DNA of 64,000 nucleotides, taken from Bacteroidota bacterium (GTDB taxonomy: Bacteria > Bacteroidota > Bacteroidia > Bacteroidales > ML635J-15). The DNA lies in assembly GCA_029558535.1 (NCBI GenBank), contig JAKQEK010000453.1, positions 1 to 64,000 on the forward strand, in the 5' to 3' direction. Of this stretch, positions 37,572-45,339 are shown in pieces. The first letter of the stretch is position 1, and each line of letters starts with the position of its first letter. The position numbers and the translations under genes were made by a program. The notes below the pieces were generated by a model. The model did not search any database. It saw only the letters and a program-made list of their open reading frames with translations, and had not been told where the DNA came from.

Positions 37572-38843
37572 TCAAATATATTTTTGCTTTTGAGAAATCC
37601 TTAAAATTATGAGTGCTAAAATAAGAAAAACTATCGATATCACAAAAGTATATGTAAAGTCAAAGAGTTTATATATTACTACTCCTAACGGAGCAAACAA
37701 AGACCGTACTCCTGTAAGTGTAATATGAACAGCCTGATAGTCTCCTGTTTTGTTAATATCTTTACTAAAGTAAGTCGAACTCACATTCCATGACAAAGTC
37801 CCTGCAGCATTAAAAACACCCATACTAATAAAGGCAAATATCAGCATTAAATAAATTTCGTTACCACCTATTGAAAACTTAATTGGAAAAAATTGTGTAA
37901 GCATTATTCCGGTTACATACAGCAGCATAAAACTAAACATAATAGTTCCAAACTTACGCTGATCAATTTTATCCATCAGAATTCCCAACATCGGAATAAG
38001 TAATACCGTCACTATCCCTGCCATTGTTTTATATCCTGATATTACTGAATAGCTGAGCGACAAATATGATTCGAGAAAAAATGTTATAACTGTCGCCGTA
38101 ATCATAAAAGCTATTCCATAAGAAAAATATGCCATCTGAAAATGTAAGAATGGTTTATCGTTTTTAAAAATACTTATCATTCTTCCGAAAGAGTTTCTAA
38201 CAGACGTAAATATTTTTTCTTTGATAACAGGTACTGATTGGCGGAAAGGAACTGTTGATAATGCATAATAACCTAATACTCCTAAAATGCCAATTGCCGG
38301 ATAAACCCAACGAAATGCAAAGTAATCTGAGTCTAATAAAAATCCGAAAATCATTGTAGAAACCAATGTAGCTGTTTTATTTGCCGATGTTGCATAACCG
38401 TATAATTTACCAAAATTATTGTTCCTGTAATTATGCTTGAGTAACAAATTTATTGTTGGTAGTGTAATGGCTGTTCCAAGATAGTAGAAAAACAGTATTC
38501 CCAGAAATGCTGCATGTACCAAACTGGCATTGGATTGAGTGATAGCTGAAGGAAATAGCAAAAACAAAAGTAAAGGAAGCCGAGTAATTAAAGCTGTAAT
38601 TCTAATAAGTTTCTTTTTATTAGCAATTCTGCGGGTAATTTCATTTGATAAAATAAGTGTAATGTAAACCACCATGCTAATTAAAAACAGTAAACCAACA
38701 AGGAATTCTGTTCCTTTCAGACTTCGCAGAAAAACAAACTCATTCATCAGCGATGTACCAAAAACAAGGCCTTCGAGTACAGTAAATACAAAGTGTGCTC
38801 TGAAAGTTATTTTTTCGCGATAAGTAAGTTTATTGTAAAACAT
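37572..38843 (-). CDS. Major facilitator superfamily transporter
   Basis: A 423-residue inner-membrane protein with about twelve hydrophobic helices in two halves and a central charged loop (about 190-215, VPVIKEKIFTSVRNSFGRM). The second half begins with the weak MFS A-like motif GILMDKIDQRKFG near 285-297. The first-half motif is poorly kept (NEITRRIANKKKLIR near 67-81). The substrate cannot be predicted. It is followed by xseB with a one-base gap. Confidence 0.8.
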   Translation of the reverse strand: MFYNKLTYREKITFRAHFVFTVLEGLVFGTSLMNEFVFLRSLKGTEFLVGLLFLISMVVYITLILSNEITRRIANKKKLIRITALITRLPLLLFLLFPSAITQSNASLVHAAFLGILFFYYLGTAITLPTINLLLKHNYRNNNFGKLYGYATSANKTATLVSTMIFGFLLDSDYFAFRWVYPAIGILGVLGYYALSTVPFRQSVPVIKEKIFTSVRNSFGRMISIFKNDKPFLHFQMAYFSYGIAFMITATVITFFLESYLSLSYSVISGYKTMAGIVTVLLIPMLGILMDKIDQRKFGTIMFSFMLLYVTGIMLTQFFPIKFSIGGNEIYLMLIFAFISMGVFNAAGTLSWNVSSTYFSKDINKTGDYQAVHITLTGVRSLFAPLGVVIYKLFDFTYTFVISIVFLILALIILRISQKQKYI

Positions 38844-38882
38844 TCTTGAGATTAAAATTTAACAAAATACAATATTTATGTT

Positions 38883-38960
38883 TTGAGTTTTGGGTTTCGG
38901 ATTTCGGATTTCAGATTTCGCGTTTTGAAATTTGAAATTTGAAATTTGAAATTTGAAATT
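38883..38960. repeat. Heptanucleotide tandem repeat between guaA and the MFS gene
   Basis: Period-7 DNA. GAAATTT occurs four full times plus six bases at 38927-38960. It is preceded by degenerate seven-base units of TTTCGGA type (38890-38926, for example TTCGGAT, TTCGGAT, TTCAGAT, TTCGCGT). Together these span about 78 of the 125 intergenic bases. Neither strand codes for anything here. Confidence 0.85.
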
Positions 38961-38968
38961 CACGTTTT

Positions 38969-40498
38969 TTATTCCCATTCAATTGTTGCAGGAGGTTTTG
39001 AGCTTATATCATAAACGACTCTGTTTACTCCTTTTACTTTGTTAATTATATTATTTGAAATTTTTGCAAGGAAATCATAGGGTAAATGGACCCAATCTGC
39101 GGTCATACCATCTGTTGACTGCACTGCTCTAAGAGCAACAACATTTTCGTATGTTCTTTCATCGCCCATTACTCCAACTGATTGAACAGGCAACAACATC
39201 GCTCCTGCCTGCCAAACATCATTGTATAAATTCCATTCTTTTAATCCTTGAATAAAGATATCATCAACTTCTTGTAAGATACGGACTTTTTCGGGTGTAA
39301 CATCGCTCAAAATACGAATTCCGAGACCCGGACCCGGGAATGGGTGTCTTCCCAGAATACTGTCTGAAATATTTAAAGCTTTGCCTACTCTTCGTACTTC
39401 GTCTTTAAAAAGTAGATTTAGAGGTTCAACTATTTTTAACTTCATAAAGTCTGGTAAGCCTCCAACATTATGATGAGATTTTATTGTTGCAGACGGTCCT
39501 TTAACTGAAACTGATTCAATTACATCGGGATAAATTGTTCCTTGTGCAAGCCAAACAACATCTTCGATTTTGTGCGCTTCTGCATCAAAAACTTCTATAA
39601 ATACCCTGCCAATAATTTTTCTTTTCATCTCAGGTTCAGTTGCTCCTTTTAGCTCGCTGTAAAACCTATCTTTTGCATCTACTCCTATTACATTCAATCC
39701 CATACCTTTATAGGATTCGAGTACAGATTGAAATTCGTTTTTACGTAATAATCCATTATCTACAAAAATACATGTAAGCTGAGCTCCTATAGCTTTATGG
39801 AGAAGGACTGCAGCAACAGAGCTGTCAACACCCCCCGATAATCCCAGAACGACTTTATCAGTTGCTATTTTCTTTTTTAGGTCTGTTATTGTTGTTTCAA
39901 TAAATGAATCAGGTGTCCAACTCTGAGAACAGCCGCAAATCGAAACAACAAAATTTTTCAATAATATTTGTCCTTCAACCGAGTGATAAACTTCGGGATG
40001 AAACTGAATTCCCCATGTCTTTTCTCCTGATATCTGAAATGCTGCAACTTTAACATCTAAGGTTGAGGCAATAATTTTATAATTATCCGGAATCGCAGAA
40101 ATAGTATCTCCATGTGACATCCAAACCTGAGAATTGCTGCTTATATTTTTCAACAAATCATTTTCTGAATTTACAAAATCAAGATTTGCTCTACCATATT
40201 CTCTTGTATTTGATTGAGCAACCAATCCTCCATAAAAATGTGCCAGATACTGCGCCCCATAACAAACTCCCAATAGAGGATATTTTCCCTTAATTTTCCC
40301 CAAATCAGGTTTAAGAGCTTTTTCGTCACGAACCGAAAACGGACTACCACTTAAAATCACACCTTTAATTCCTGAGTCTAATTGCGGAATTTTATTGTAA
40401 GGATGAATTTCACAATAAACGTTTAATTCTCTTACTCTTCTTGCAATCAATTGAGTGTATTGTGAACCAAAATCGAGGATAAGGATTTTTTCTGTCAT
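38969..40498 (-). CDS. guaA: GMP synthase (glutamine-hydrolysing)
   Basis: Converts XMP to GMP with ATP and glutamine. The 509-residue protein has the class I amidotransferase domain (about 1-190): [20 protein letters not shown] at the start, nucleophile Cys79 in [12 protein letters not shown], and the His/Glu pair in [11 protein letters not shown]. The ATP-pyrophosphatase domain follows with the PP-loop [14 protein letters not shown] near 218-231, then the dimerisation domain with [14 protein letters not shown] near 383 and the ending [13 protein letters not shown], the universal GuaA C-terminus. The length is normal. It appears monocistronic, with the heptamer repeat downstream. Confidence 0.97.
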   Translation of the reverse strand: MTEKILILDFGSQYTQLIARRVRELNVYCEIHPYNKIPQLDSGIKGVILSGSPFSVRDEKALKPDLGKIKGKYPLLGVCYGAQYLAHFYGGLVAQSNTREYGRANLDFVNSENDLLKNISSNSQVWMSHGDTISAIPDNYKIIASTLDVKVAAFQISGEKTWGIQFHPEVYHSVEGQILLKNFVVSICGCSQSWTPDSFIETTITDLKKKIATDKVVLGLSGGVDSSVAAVLLHKAIGAQLTCIFVDNGLLRKNEFQSVLESYKGMGLNVIGVDAKDRFYSELKGATEPEMKRKIIGRVFIEVFDAEAHKIEDVVWLAQGTIYPDVIESVSVKGPSATIKSHHNVGGLPDFMKLKIVEPLNLLFKDEVRRVGKALNISDSILGRHPFPGPGLGIRILSDVTPEKVRILQEVDDIFIQGLKEWNLYNDVWQAGAMLLPVQSVGVMGDERTYENVVALRAVQSTDGMTADWVHLPYDFLAKISNNIINKVKGVNRVVYDISSKPPATIEWE

Positions 40499-40729
40499 TT
40501 TGTATATTTTTCGGTTTGCAAATATGGCAATAAATTTTTGTATTTGTGCAAAAAACTAGAAATGATATATTTAAAATAATTTTACCTTAGCAATATATCT
40601 GTAGATGACTTCGAAAGCAATTGTGTGTTTACTAAAATAATCCTTAAAATTGAGTTTCTCAATCTTAAATATGTTCAAAATGATTTAAAATACTATTTAC
40701 AATTAAATACTATCAATTGATAATAATAA

Positions 40730-41815
40730 TCAATCTTTTATAAATGTAACTTTATGGAGTGATGCATTTGTAGATGTGTATTTTTGTTCCCACGAAACAC
40801 CACCATTGCTAGTTTTTATTATAGGGCAATCATTTACAAAACCGGCTTGTGCTCCAACTGAAATAGCGCAATTATTATCAAACGCATCAAATCCAAGCAT
40901 AAAAAACTGGCTTATTCCAACAGTTTGCTGTTGTGTCCAATTTGCTCCACCATCTTTTGTAATATATACTTGCCCTAAATCTAATGCTCCCCACCACACT
41001 TGTGAATTAATCATAATGAGATGGTTAATATCAGCTCCACCAAATCCACCACCAGTATTGGGAATAGAATCATTTTCCCACGTAATTCCGCCATCTATAC
41101 TAACTATATAATGAGATGTACTTCCATAAACAACAATTGAATTACCATATGCACAAACTCCAATCCATTCATATCTATTAAAGTTGTTTTCAGGAGTTAC
41201 GGTATCCCATGTAACTCCACCATCCAATGTATATGCAATATAACCTCTCATCGAACCTCCTAAATCAATTCCACCAGCAACATAAATTTCATTTTGATTA
41301 ATTGCACAAATACCCTGTAAAAAAGCTTTATCAAAAAAAGTCGTATCGCACATGGTCCATGAGTTACCTTCATCAGTTGAATTATAAACAGTCCCATTCT
41401 CTCCCGATATCCATACACTAGTTTTATTTGAAACGCTTATTGAATACAACGCTGGATTAGATGGATTGAAAGATAAATCCACCTTTATCCACGATTGACC
41501 GCCATCTGTAGTTTTTAGCACTGTATTGTCAGCACCTACCACCCAAACCGTATTTTCATCTATTGCCCAAATATCAAGGAAATTCACACCAAAAAATTCA
41601 GGAGTACCGACACCTTGTCTAACCCAAGTTTCGCCTCCATCTTTTGAAAACAGTAACATACCATAACCTGTACTGTCAGGTTCTCCACAAACCCACGCAT
41701 ACTTCTTCCCCATTACTGGTAGCGGACCATGTTCAAATCCATTATTATCTTTTTTACATCCAGTAATAAGACAAGCTAAAATAACTGTAATAGTAATTGC
41801 TATAAGAATTTTCAT
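40730..41815 (-). CDS. YCF48/BNR-repeat lipoprotein
   Basis: A 361-residue lipoprotein (leader ends C-L-I-T-G-C-K-K, Cys20). It is built of repeated blades with the Asp-Gly-Gly-x-x-W element: SKDGGETWVRQGVG, TTDGGQSWIKVDLS, STDEGNSWTMCDTT, TLDGGVTWDTVTPE, SIDGGITWENDSIP, TKDGGANWTQQQTV and SNGGVSWEQKYTS. This gives about seven blades of a sialidase/YCF48-type propeller. YCF48 proteins help assemble membrane complexes, but the fold is widespread and the role here is unknown. The 231 bases between guaA and this gene hold AT-rich sequence and short palindromes only. Confidence 0.85.
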   Translation of the reverse strand: MKILIAITITVILACLITGCKKDNNGFEHGPLPVMGKKYAWVCGEPDSTGYGMLLFSKDGGETWVRQGVGTPEFFGVNFLDIWAIDENTVWVVGADNTVLKTTDGGQSWIKVDLSFNPSNPALYSISVSNKTSVWISGENGTVYNSTDEGNSWTMCDTTFFDKAFLQGICAINQNEIYVAGGIDLGGSMRGYIAYTLDGGVTWDTVTPENNFNRYEWIGVCAYGNSIVVYGSTSHYIVSIDGGITWENDSIPNTGGGFGGADINHLIMINSQVWWGALDLGQVYITKDGGANWTQQQTVGISQFFMLGFDAFDNNCAISVGAQAGFVNDCPIIKTSNGGVSWEQKYTSTNASLHKVTFIKD

Positions 41816-41878
41816 TTCTATTTTTTAATTAATGATAAACACTCAAAATAACCTATTTAGAATTCATTCATAAGTACT

Positions 41879-41894
41879 CAAAAATACAAAAATA
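41879..41894 (-). promoter_or_regulatory. Two adjacent TAnnTTTG boxes for the YCF48-like gene
   Basis: Minus-strand TATTTTTG occurs twice back to back (41887-41894 and 41879-41886). Either could act as the -7 box for the ATG at 41815, leaving a leader of about 55-65 bases. Confidence 0.5.
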
Positions 41895-41952
41895 AAAATA
41901 AGTGAATTACTAAATGAAAATAATATTTTATCCCTTGTTAACACCTTTATCT

Positions 41953-41981
41953 TTTGCATTTCCGTTTTTTTCTTAATTTTG
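41953..41981 (+). promoter_or_regulatory. Bacteroidota-type promoter for the GT9 gene
   Basis: TTTG at 41953-41956 and TAATTTTG at 41974-41981 are separated by 17 bases, matching both the -33 and -7 elements. The ATG at 42001 is 19 bases after the -7 box. Confidence 0.65.
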
Positions 41982-42000
41982 TGTCCATAAAACCCGATTT

Positions 42001-43095
42001 ATGAATATAATCTCAGTTAAATACGATTGCAAACACTTCAAAGGGACAATTCCTTGTAAACCAAACAAAGACAACCAAGTTGACTGCGAAAATTGCAAAT
42101 TTTATAGTCTTATTGGAAAAAAGATTTTAATTATCAAGCTTGGAGCTATGGGAGATGTAATCAGAACAACTCCTTTGGTTGTTAAATACAAAAATCTTTA
42201 TCCGGATTGTCACATTACATGGTTAACTCTTTCACCGGAGGTGTTGCCCAAAGAAAAGATTGATGACATCTATAAATGGAACGAAACATCTTTATATGTT
42301 TTAACTCACAAAAAATTTGATATTGCAATAAATCTCGACAAAGAGGAAGAAGCTTGTATGTTACTAGCTGATGTAAATTCAAAAGAAAAGTATGGTTTTA
42401 TATGGAATAACAATCATATTGATGCGGCAACGCCGGCAGCAGCTCATAAGCTCATAACAGGATATTTCGACCATCATTCTCAGACAAATACTAAGAATTA
42501 CATGGAAGAGATTTTCGAGATTTGTCATTTAAATTTTAATAACGAAGAGTACTTATTGAATTATAATAAAGAGCTTGCCAATAATTGGATGTCAAAAATG
42601 CGAAAAAAGTCAGGAAATAAACCTGTTGTTGGGTTAAATACAGGATGTGGAAACAGATGGCTCACAAGATTGTGGCCTGAAACGTCATGGATTGAACTTA
42701 TTAAAAAGTTACAGGACAATGGATTTTATCCTGTTGTACTTGGCGGTCCGCAAGAAAACGATAAAAACTTGATGCTGTCAAACGAAACAAAAGCTTGGTA
42801 TCCCGGGACATATTCGTTAGAAGAATTTTTTGCTATTACTGCCGGTTGTGAAATAGTTGTTACCCAAGTTTCGATGATGATGCATATTGCTACAGCCTTG
42901 CAAAAGAAAATGGTTTTAATGAACAACATCTTCAACAAACACGAATTCTATCTTTATAACAGGGGAGTAATAGTTGAGCCCGAATCCGGTTGTGAGTGTT
43001 TTTACGGCAATACTTGCAAACGCGAAAAATCATGTATGAATGATCTTAAGCCTGAAACTGTCTTTAATGAGATTTTGAAACTTTATAAGAAATAA
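42001..43095 (+). CDS. Glycosyltransferase family 9 (heptosyltransferase-like) with N-terminal cysteine cluster
   Basis: A 364-residue cytosolic/peripheral-membrane enzyme. KILIIKLGAMGDVIRTTPLV at about residues 40-59 is the GT9 signature, and the second Rossmann domain carries VVGLNTGCGNRWLTRLWPET and PVVLGGPQENDKN, with a TQVSMMMHIATAL donor-site block. GT9 enzymes add heptose or related sugars to the lipopolysaccharide core. Ahead of the fold lies Cys-rich CKHFKGTIPC and later CENC (about 10-32), and the C-terminus has CECFYGNTCKREKSC, possibly two metal-binding knots. The following gene is another glycosyltransferase, so surface glycan or lipid A core assembly is likely. Donor and acceptor are unknown. 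Confidence 0.88.
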   Translation: MNIISVKYDCKHFKGTIPCKPNKDNQVDCENCKFYSLIGKKILIIKLGAMGDVIRTTPLVVKYKNLYPDCHITWLTLSPEVLPKEKIDDIYKWNETSLYVLTHKKFDIAINLDKEEEACMLLADVNSKEKYGFIWNNNHIDAATPAAAHKLITGYFDHHSQTNTKNYMEEIFEICHLNFNNEEYLLNYNKELANNWMSKMRKKSGNKPVVGLNTGCGNRWLTRLWPETSWIELIKKLQDNGFYPVVLGGPQENDKNLMLSNETKAWYPGTYSLEEFFAITAGCEIVVTQVSMMMHIATALQKKMVLMNNIFNKHEFYLYNRGVIVEPESGCECFYGNTCKREKSCMNDLKPETVFNEILKLYKK

Positions 43096-43223
43096 TTCTA
43101 GCCACAGATTAAAAACAAATTTACAGTTTAATTTTTTTTAGATTTTTATTTTTTTGTCAATAAAGACAGTTTGTATCATTTATAGAAATCTATAAAAAAC
43201 AAGTTTTTATTTATTTTTATTGC

Positions 43224-43231
43224 TAATTTTG
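43224..43231 (+). promoter_or_regulatory. TAnnTTTG promoter box for the second glycosyltransferase gene
   Basis: TAATTTTG matches the -7 box and ends 24 bases before ATG 43256. It lies downstream of the in-frame TTG at 43220, which supports the ATG as the real start. Confidence 0.55.
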
Positions 43232-43255
43232 GCAAATAGTAAATCAAATTTTTCG

Positions 43256-44371
43256 ATGAGAATAGCATATCTATCAACATTTTACCCATATAGAGGCGGA
43301 ATAGCCCAGTTCAACGCTTCGGTAATACGCGAGTTCGAAAAAGCAGGTCATACTACTAAAGCCTTTACCTTTACTACTCAATATCCAAATTTTCTTTTTC
43401 CGGGCGAAACTCAGTTTGTAAAAGAAGGTGATTTAGTTGAGAAAATAGAAGCTCAAAGAATACTTAATTCAGCAAACCCGTTAACATGGCCGGGAGCTGC
43501 TTCTAAAATTAAAGTCTTTGCACCCGATATGCTTGTAATGAAATACTGGATGTCGTATTTTGGTCCATCGCTGGGGTATGTTGCAGGAAAACTTAAAAAA
43601 AATACAAAAGTAATCACCATTCTTGATAATGTAATACCACACGAGAAAAAGTTTTTTGATGAACCTTTTACAAAGTATTTTCTAAAACGCAATCATGCTT
43701 TTGTTGCGATGTCGGAAAAGGTAAAGAACGATTTGCTATCATTATTGCCAAATGCAAAAGTAATTTTGCTTCCTCATCCTTTATACGATCATTTTGGCGA
43801 AATTCAGGATAAAACATCAGCCCGAAAGTTGTTGAATCTTGACCCCAACAAAAAAACTTTACTGTTTTTTGGCTTTATTCGAGACTACAAAGGACTTGAT
43901 TTGCTTATTGATGCATTTGGAAAACTCGACAAGTCCTATCAGCTTGTCATTGCAGGCGAAGTTTATGGCAATTTCGACAAATATGATGTTCTAATCAATG
44001 CAAATCCCAACAAAGAGAATATTCACAAGCATGTAAAGTACATTTCAGACAACGAAGTTGCTGCATATTTTTCTGCTGCCGATGTTTGCATTTTACCGTA
44101 TAAGGGCGCTACCCAAAGCGGGATTACCGGAATCTCATACCATTTCGAACTTCCCATGATTGCCACCAATGTTGGAGGACTTGCCGAAATAATCCAACAC
44201 GAAAAAACCGGACTTATTGCTCCAACACCGGATGTAGAAACAATAAAAACTACAATCCAAAATTACTTCAACAATTATTCACCTGATACATTTGTTGGCA
44301 ATATTAAACAGTTAAAAGAAGATTTAAGTTGGAAGGTATTTGCGGAGAAGTTGGTGGATATGGGAAAGTGA
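43256..44371 (+). CDS. Glycosyltransferase, GT4-like (glycosyl transferase group 1)
   Basis: A 371-residue GT-B enzyme. The start is set at ATG 43256 (MRIAYLSTFYPYRGGIAQF) because the longer frame from TTG 43220 includes a promoter-like box. The first domain has the glycine-rich YRGGIAQF acceptor loop. The second has LLFFGFIRDYKGLDLLIDAF (about 200-220), LVIAGEVYGN and the nucleotide-sugar block CILPYKGATQSGITGISYHF with FELPMIATNVGGLAEII. It would build surface polysaccharide or glycolipid. It is downstream of the GT9 gene after 160 bases of AT-rich sequence without other features. The sugar is unknown. Confidence 0.9.
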   Translation: MRIAYLSTFYPYRGGIAQFNASVIREFEKAGHTTKAFTFTTQYPNFLFPGETQFVKEGDLVEKIEAQRILNSANPLTWPGAASKIKVFAPDMLVMKYWMSYFGPSLGYVAGKLKKNTKVITILDNVIPHEKKFFDEPFTKYFLKRNHAFVAMSEKVKNDLLSLLPNAKVILLPHPLYDHFGEIQDKTSARKLLNLDPNKKTLLFFGFIRDYKGLDLLIDAFGKLDKSYQLVIAGEVYGNFDKYDVLINANPNKENIHKHVKYISDNEVAAYFSAADVCILPYKGATQSGITGISYHFELPMIATNVGGLAEIIQHEKTGLIAPTPDVETIKTTIQNYFNNYSPDTFVGNIKQLKEDLSWKVFAEKLVDMGK

Positions 44372-44414
44372 GAGTGCCTTGACATATTTTCTGGTTAAAA
44401 ATTATTCCTGTATT

Positions 44415-45158
44415 TTATTCAAAGAATTTATCCTTTCCCCAATTGGTGGGATTATTGGTTATGTAATTTCTGATTCTTGATAAGGAATAATCTGTGTGGA
44501 CAATTTTATCATTAAAACTTCGCTGCCACAATTTTTTGTTAAACCGTTTCCAACCGAATTGTTTTACGCCACGAATGTATTCGTTGGTTGTCATTGTTTT
44601 AAACCAATCCATTACATCGGAAATTGATGCGCCGTAAATTATGTTTTGCATTCCATATTGTGATAGGGGCATTTTGTGGTCGTTGTTTTCATCAATGGTA
44701 CACCCACGTTTTTCATCGTCGTCAATTTTGTCATTGGCGAAATATTGGTTTTCGTCAACGGGACGCCCACGAAGGGACGTCCCTTCGTGGGCGTCCCGTT
44801 GAAATGTATCATTTGAATTGATATTTTCATTTTTAAATGTATCGTGGGCTATTAATACATTTTCAATTATACAATGCATGTGATTCGGCATTATGATCAT
44901 TTCGTGGCACCTTTTATCGGGATATTTGTTTACCAATTCAAAATACCATTTTTCGACCATTTTGCCAGCGTCGTTCAAAATCATTTTCCCTTTTTCAATG
45001 TTACCAAAAAAACATTCACGATTTTGGCAACATATTGTAAGGAAATAATATCCTACAGTGGAATAATCATAACCTTTAAGGCGTAGTACCTTCCTATTGT
45101 GTATACCTGATTTATTTTCCAATTTCTTTATTTTTGGGTTAAAAAATTTTAAAATCAA
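44415..45158 (-). CDS. REP-associated tyrosine transposase (RAYT, IS200-like fold)
   Basis: A 247-residue Y1-type transposase. Family features are the N-terminal LRLKGYDYSTVGYYFLTICC, the metal-binding His-x-His in MIIMPNHMHCIIE near 87-99, and the C-terminal SISDVMDWFKTMTTNEYIRG with the catalytic tyrosine candidate near 202, then W-x-R-S-F-N-D-K-I-V. RAYTs process hairpin DNA repeats (REPs) in trans and are normally solitary. Between the HxH motif and the tyrosine helix lies a low-complexity acidic linker (about 100-160) partly encoded by a GC-rich perfect palindrome (44755-44802). The frame is intact, so the gene may be active. The base composition of the linker differs from the surroundings. 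It stands alone, converging on the glycosyltransferase gene. Confidence 0.88.
   Translation of the reverse strand: MILKFFNPKIKKLENKSGIHNRKVLRLKGYDYSTVGYYFLTICCQNRECFFGNIEKGKMILNDAGKMVEKWYFELVNKYPDKRCHEMIIMPNHMHCIIENVLIAHDTFKNENINSNDTFQRDAHEGTSLRGRPVDENQYFANDKIDDDEKRGCTIDENNDHKMPLSQYGMQNIIYGASISDVMDWFKTMTTNEYIRGVKQFGWKRFNKKLWQRSFNDKIVHTDYSLSRIRNYITNNPTNWGKDKFFE
44684..44708. repeat. Decayed direct copy of the palindrome's right flank
   Basis: These 25 bases match 44747-44771 at 20 positions, with an offset of 63 bases (21 codons). In the protein they give the paired phrases R-G-C-T-I-D-E-N and R-G-R-P-V-D-E-N. Confidence 0.6.
44755..44802. repeat. Perfect GC-rich 48-base palindrome inside the RAYT gene
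   Basis: Each of the 24 bases on the left is complementary to its partner on the right, with the centre between 44778 and 44779 (GGGAC|GTCCC at the core). The sequence is strongly GC-rich inside AT-rich DNA. It covers 16 codons of the RAYT linker without breaking the frame, encoding approximately QRDAHEGTSLRGRPVD. The hairpin form resembles a REP unit, the substrate of RAYT enzymes. Confidence 0.9.
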
Positions 45159-45313
45159 ATTTAATTATAAATTTCTCTTTTCATTATTTTTACATGTCAA
45201 TTCTTTTCTCCTTCTATATATTATAATATATCCCACAATAATTTTATGACAAATAAATTGTCGCAATAATTTTCCATATTCTACATCAGTCATGTGATTT
45301 TATTATTTTTCCC

Positions 45314-45321
45314 TATATTTG
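45314..45321 (+). promoter_or_regulatory. TAnnTTTG promoter box for the MEMO-AMMECR1-radical SAM gene
   Basis: TATATTTG is an exact -7 box match, 18 bases before ATG 45340. It supports translation from that ATG, which includes the signal-peptide-like segment. No clear -33 element is seen. Confidence 0.55.
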
Positions 45322-45339
45322 TAAAAACAAACTCATTAA

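Noticed and set aside
38883-38960. Possible CRISPR-like array
   Set aside because: Units are seven bases in direct tandem with no spacers and no cas genes nearby.
40649-40663. Hairpin ATTGAG-TTT-CTCAAT as a terminator
   Set aside because: It is short, lacks a T-run, and lies upstream of guaA rather than after a gene in the right orientation.
40711-40722. 12-base palindrome TATCAATTGATA as an operator
   Set aside because: It lies at the 3' end of the YCF48-like gene, far from any start. An AT-rich 12-base palindrome is expected by chance here.
43096-43255. tRNA or small RNA between the two glycosyltransferase genes
   Set aside because: The stretch is AT-rich, without a cloverleaf or strong hairpin. 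Only a promoter box was supported.
44624-44821. Plus-strand ORF of 65 codons opposite the RAYT gene
   Set aside because: It exists because the perfect palindrome reads the same on both strands (both frames give RDAHEGTSLRGRPV). It has no start context and lies wholly inside the RAYT gene.
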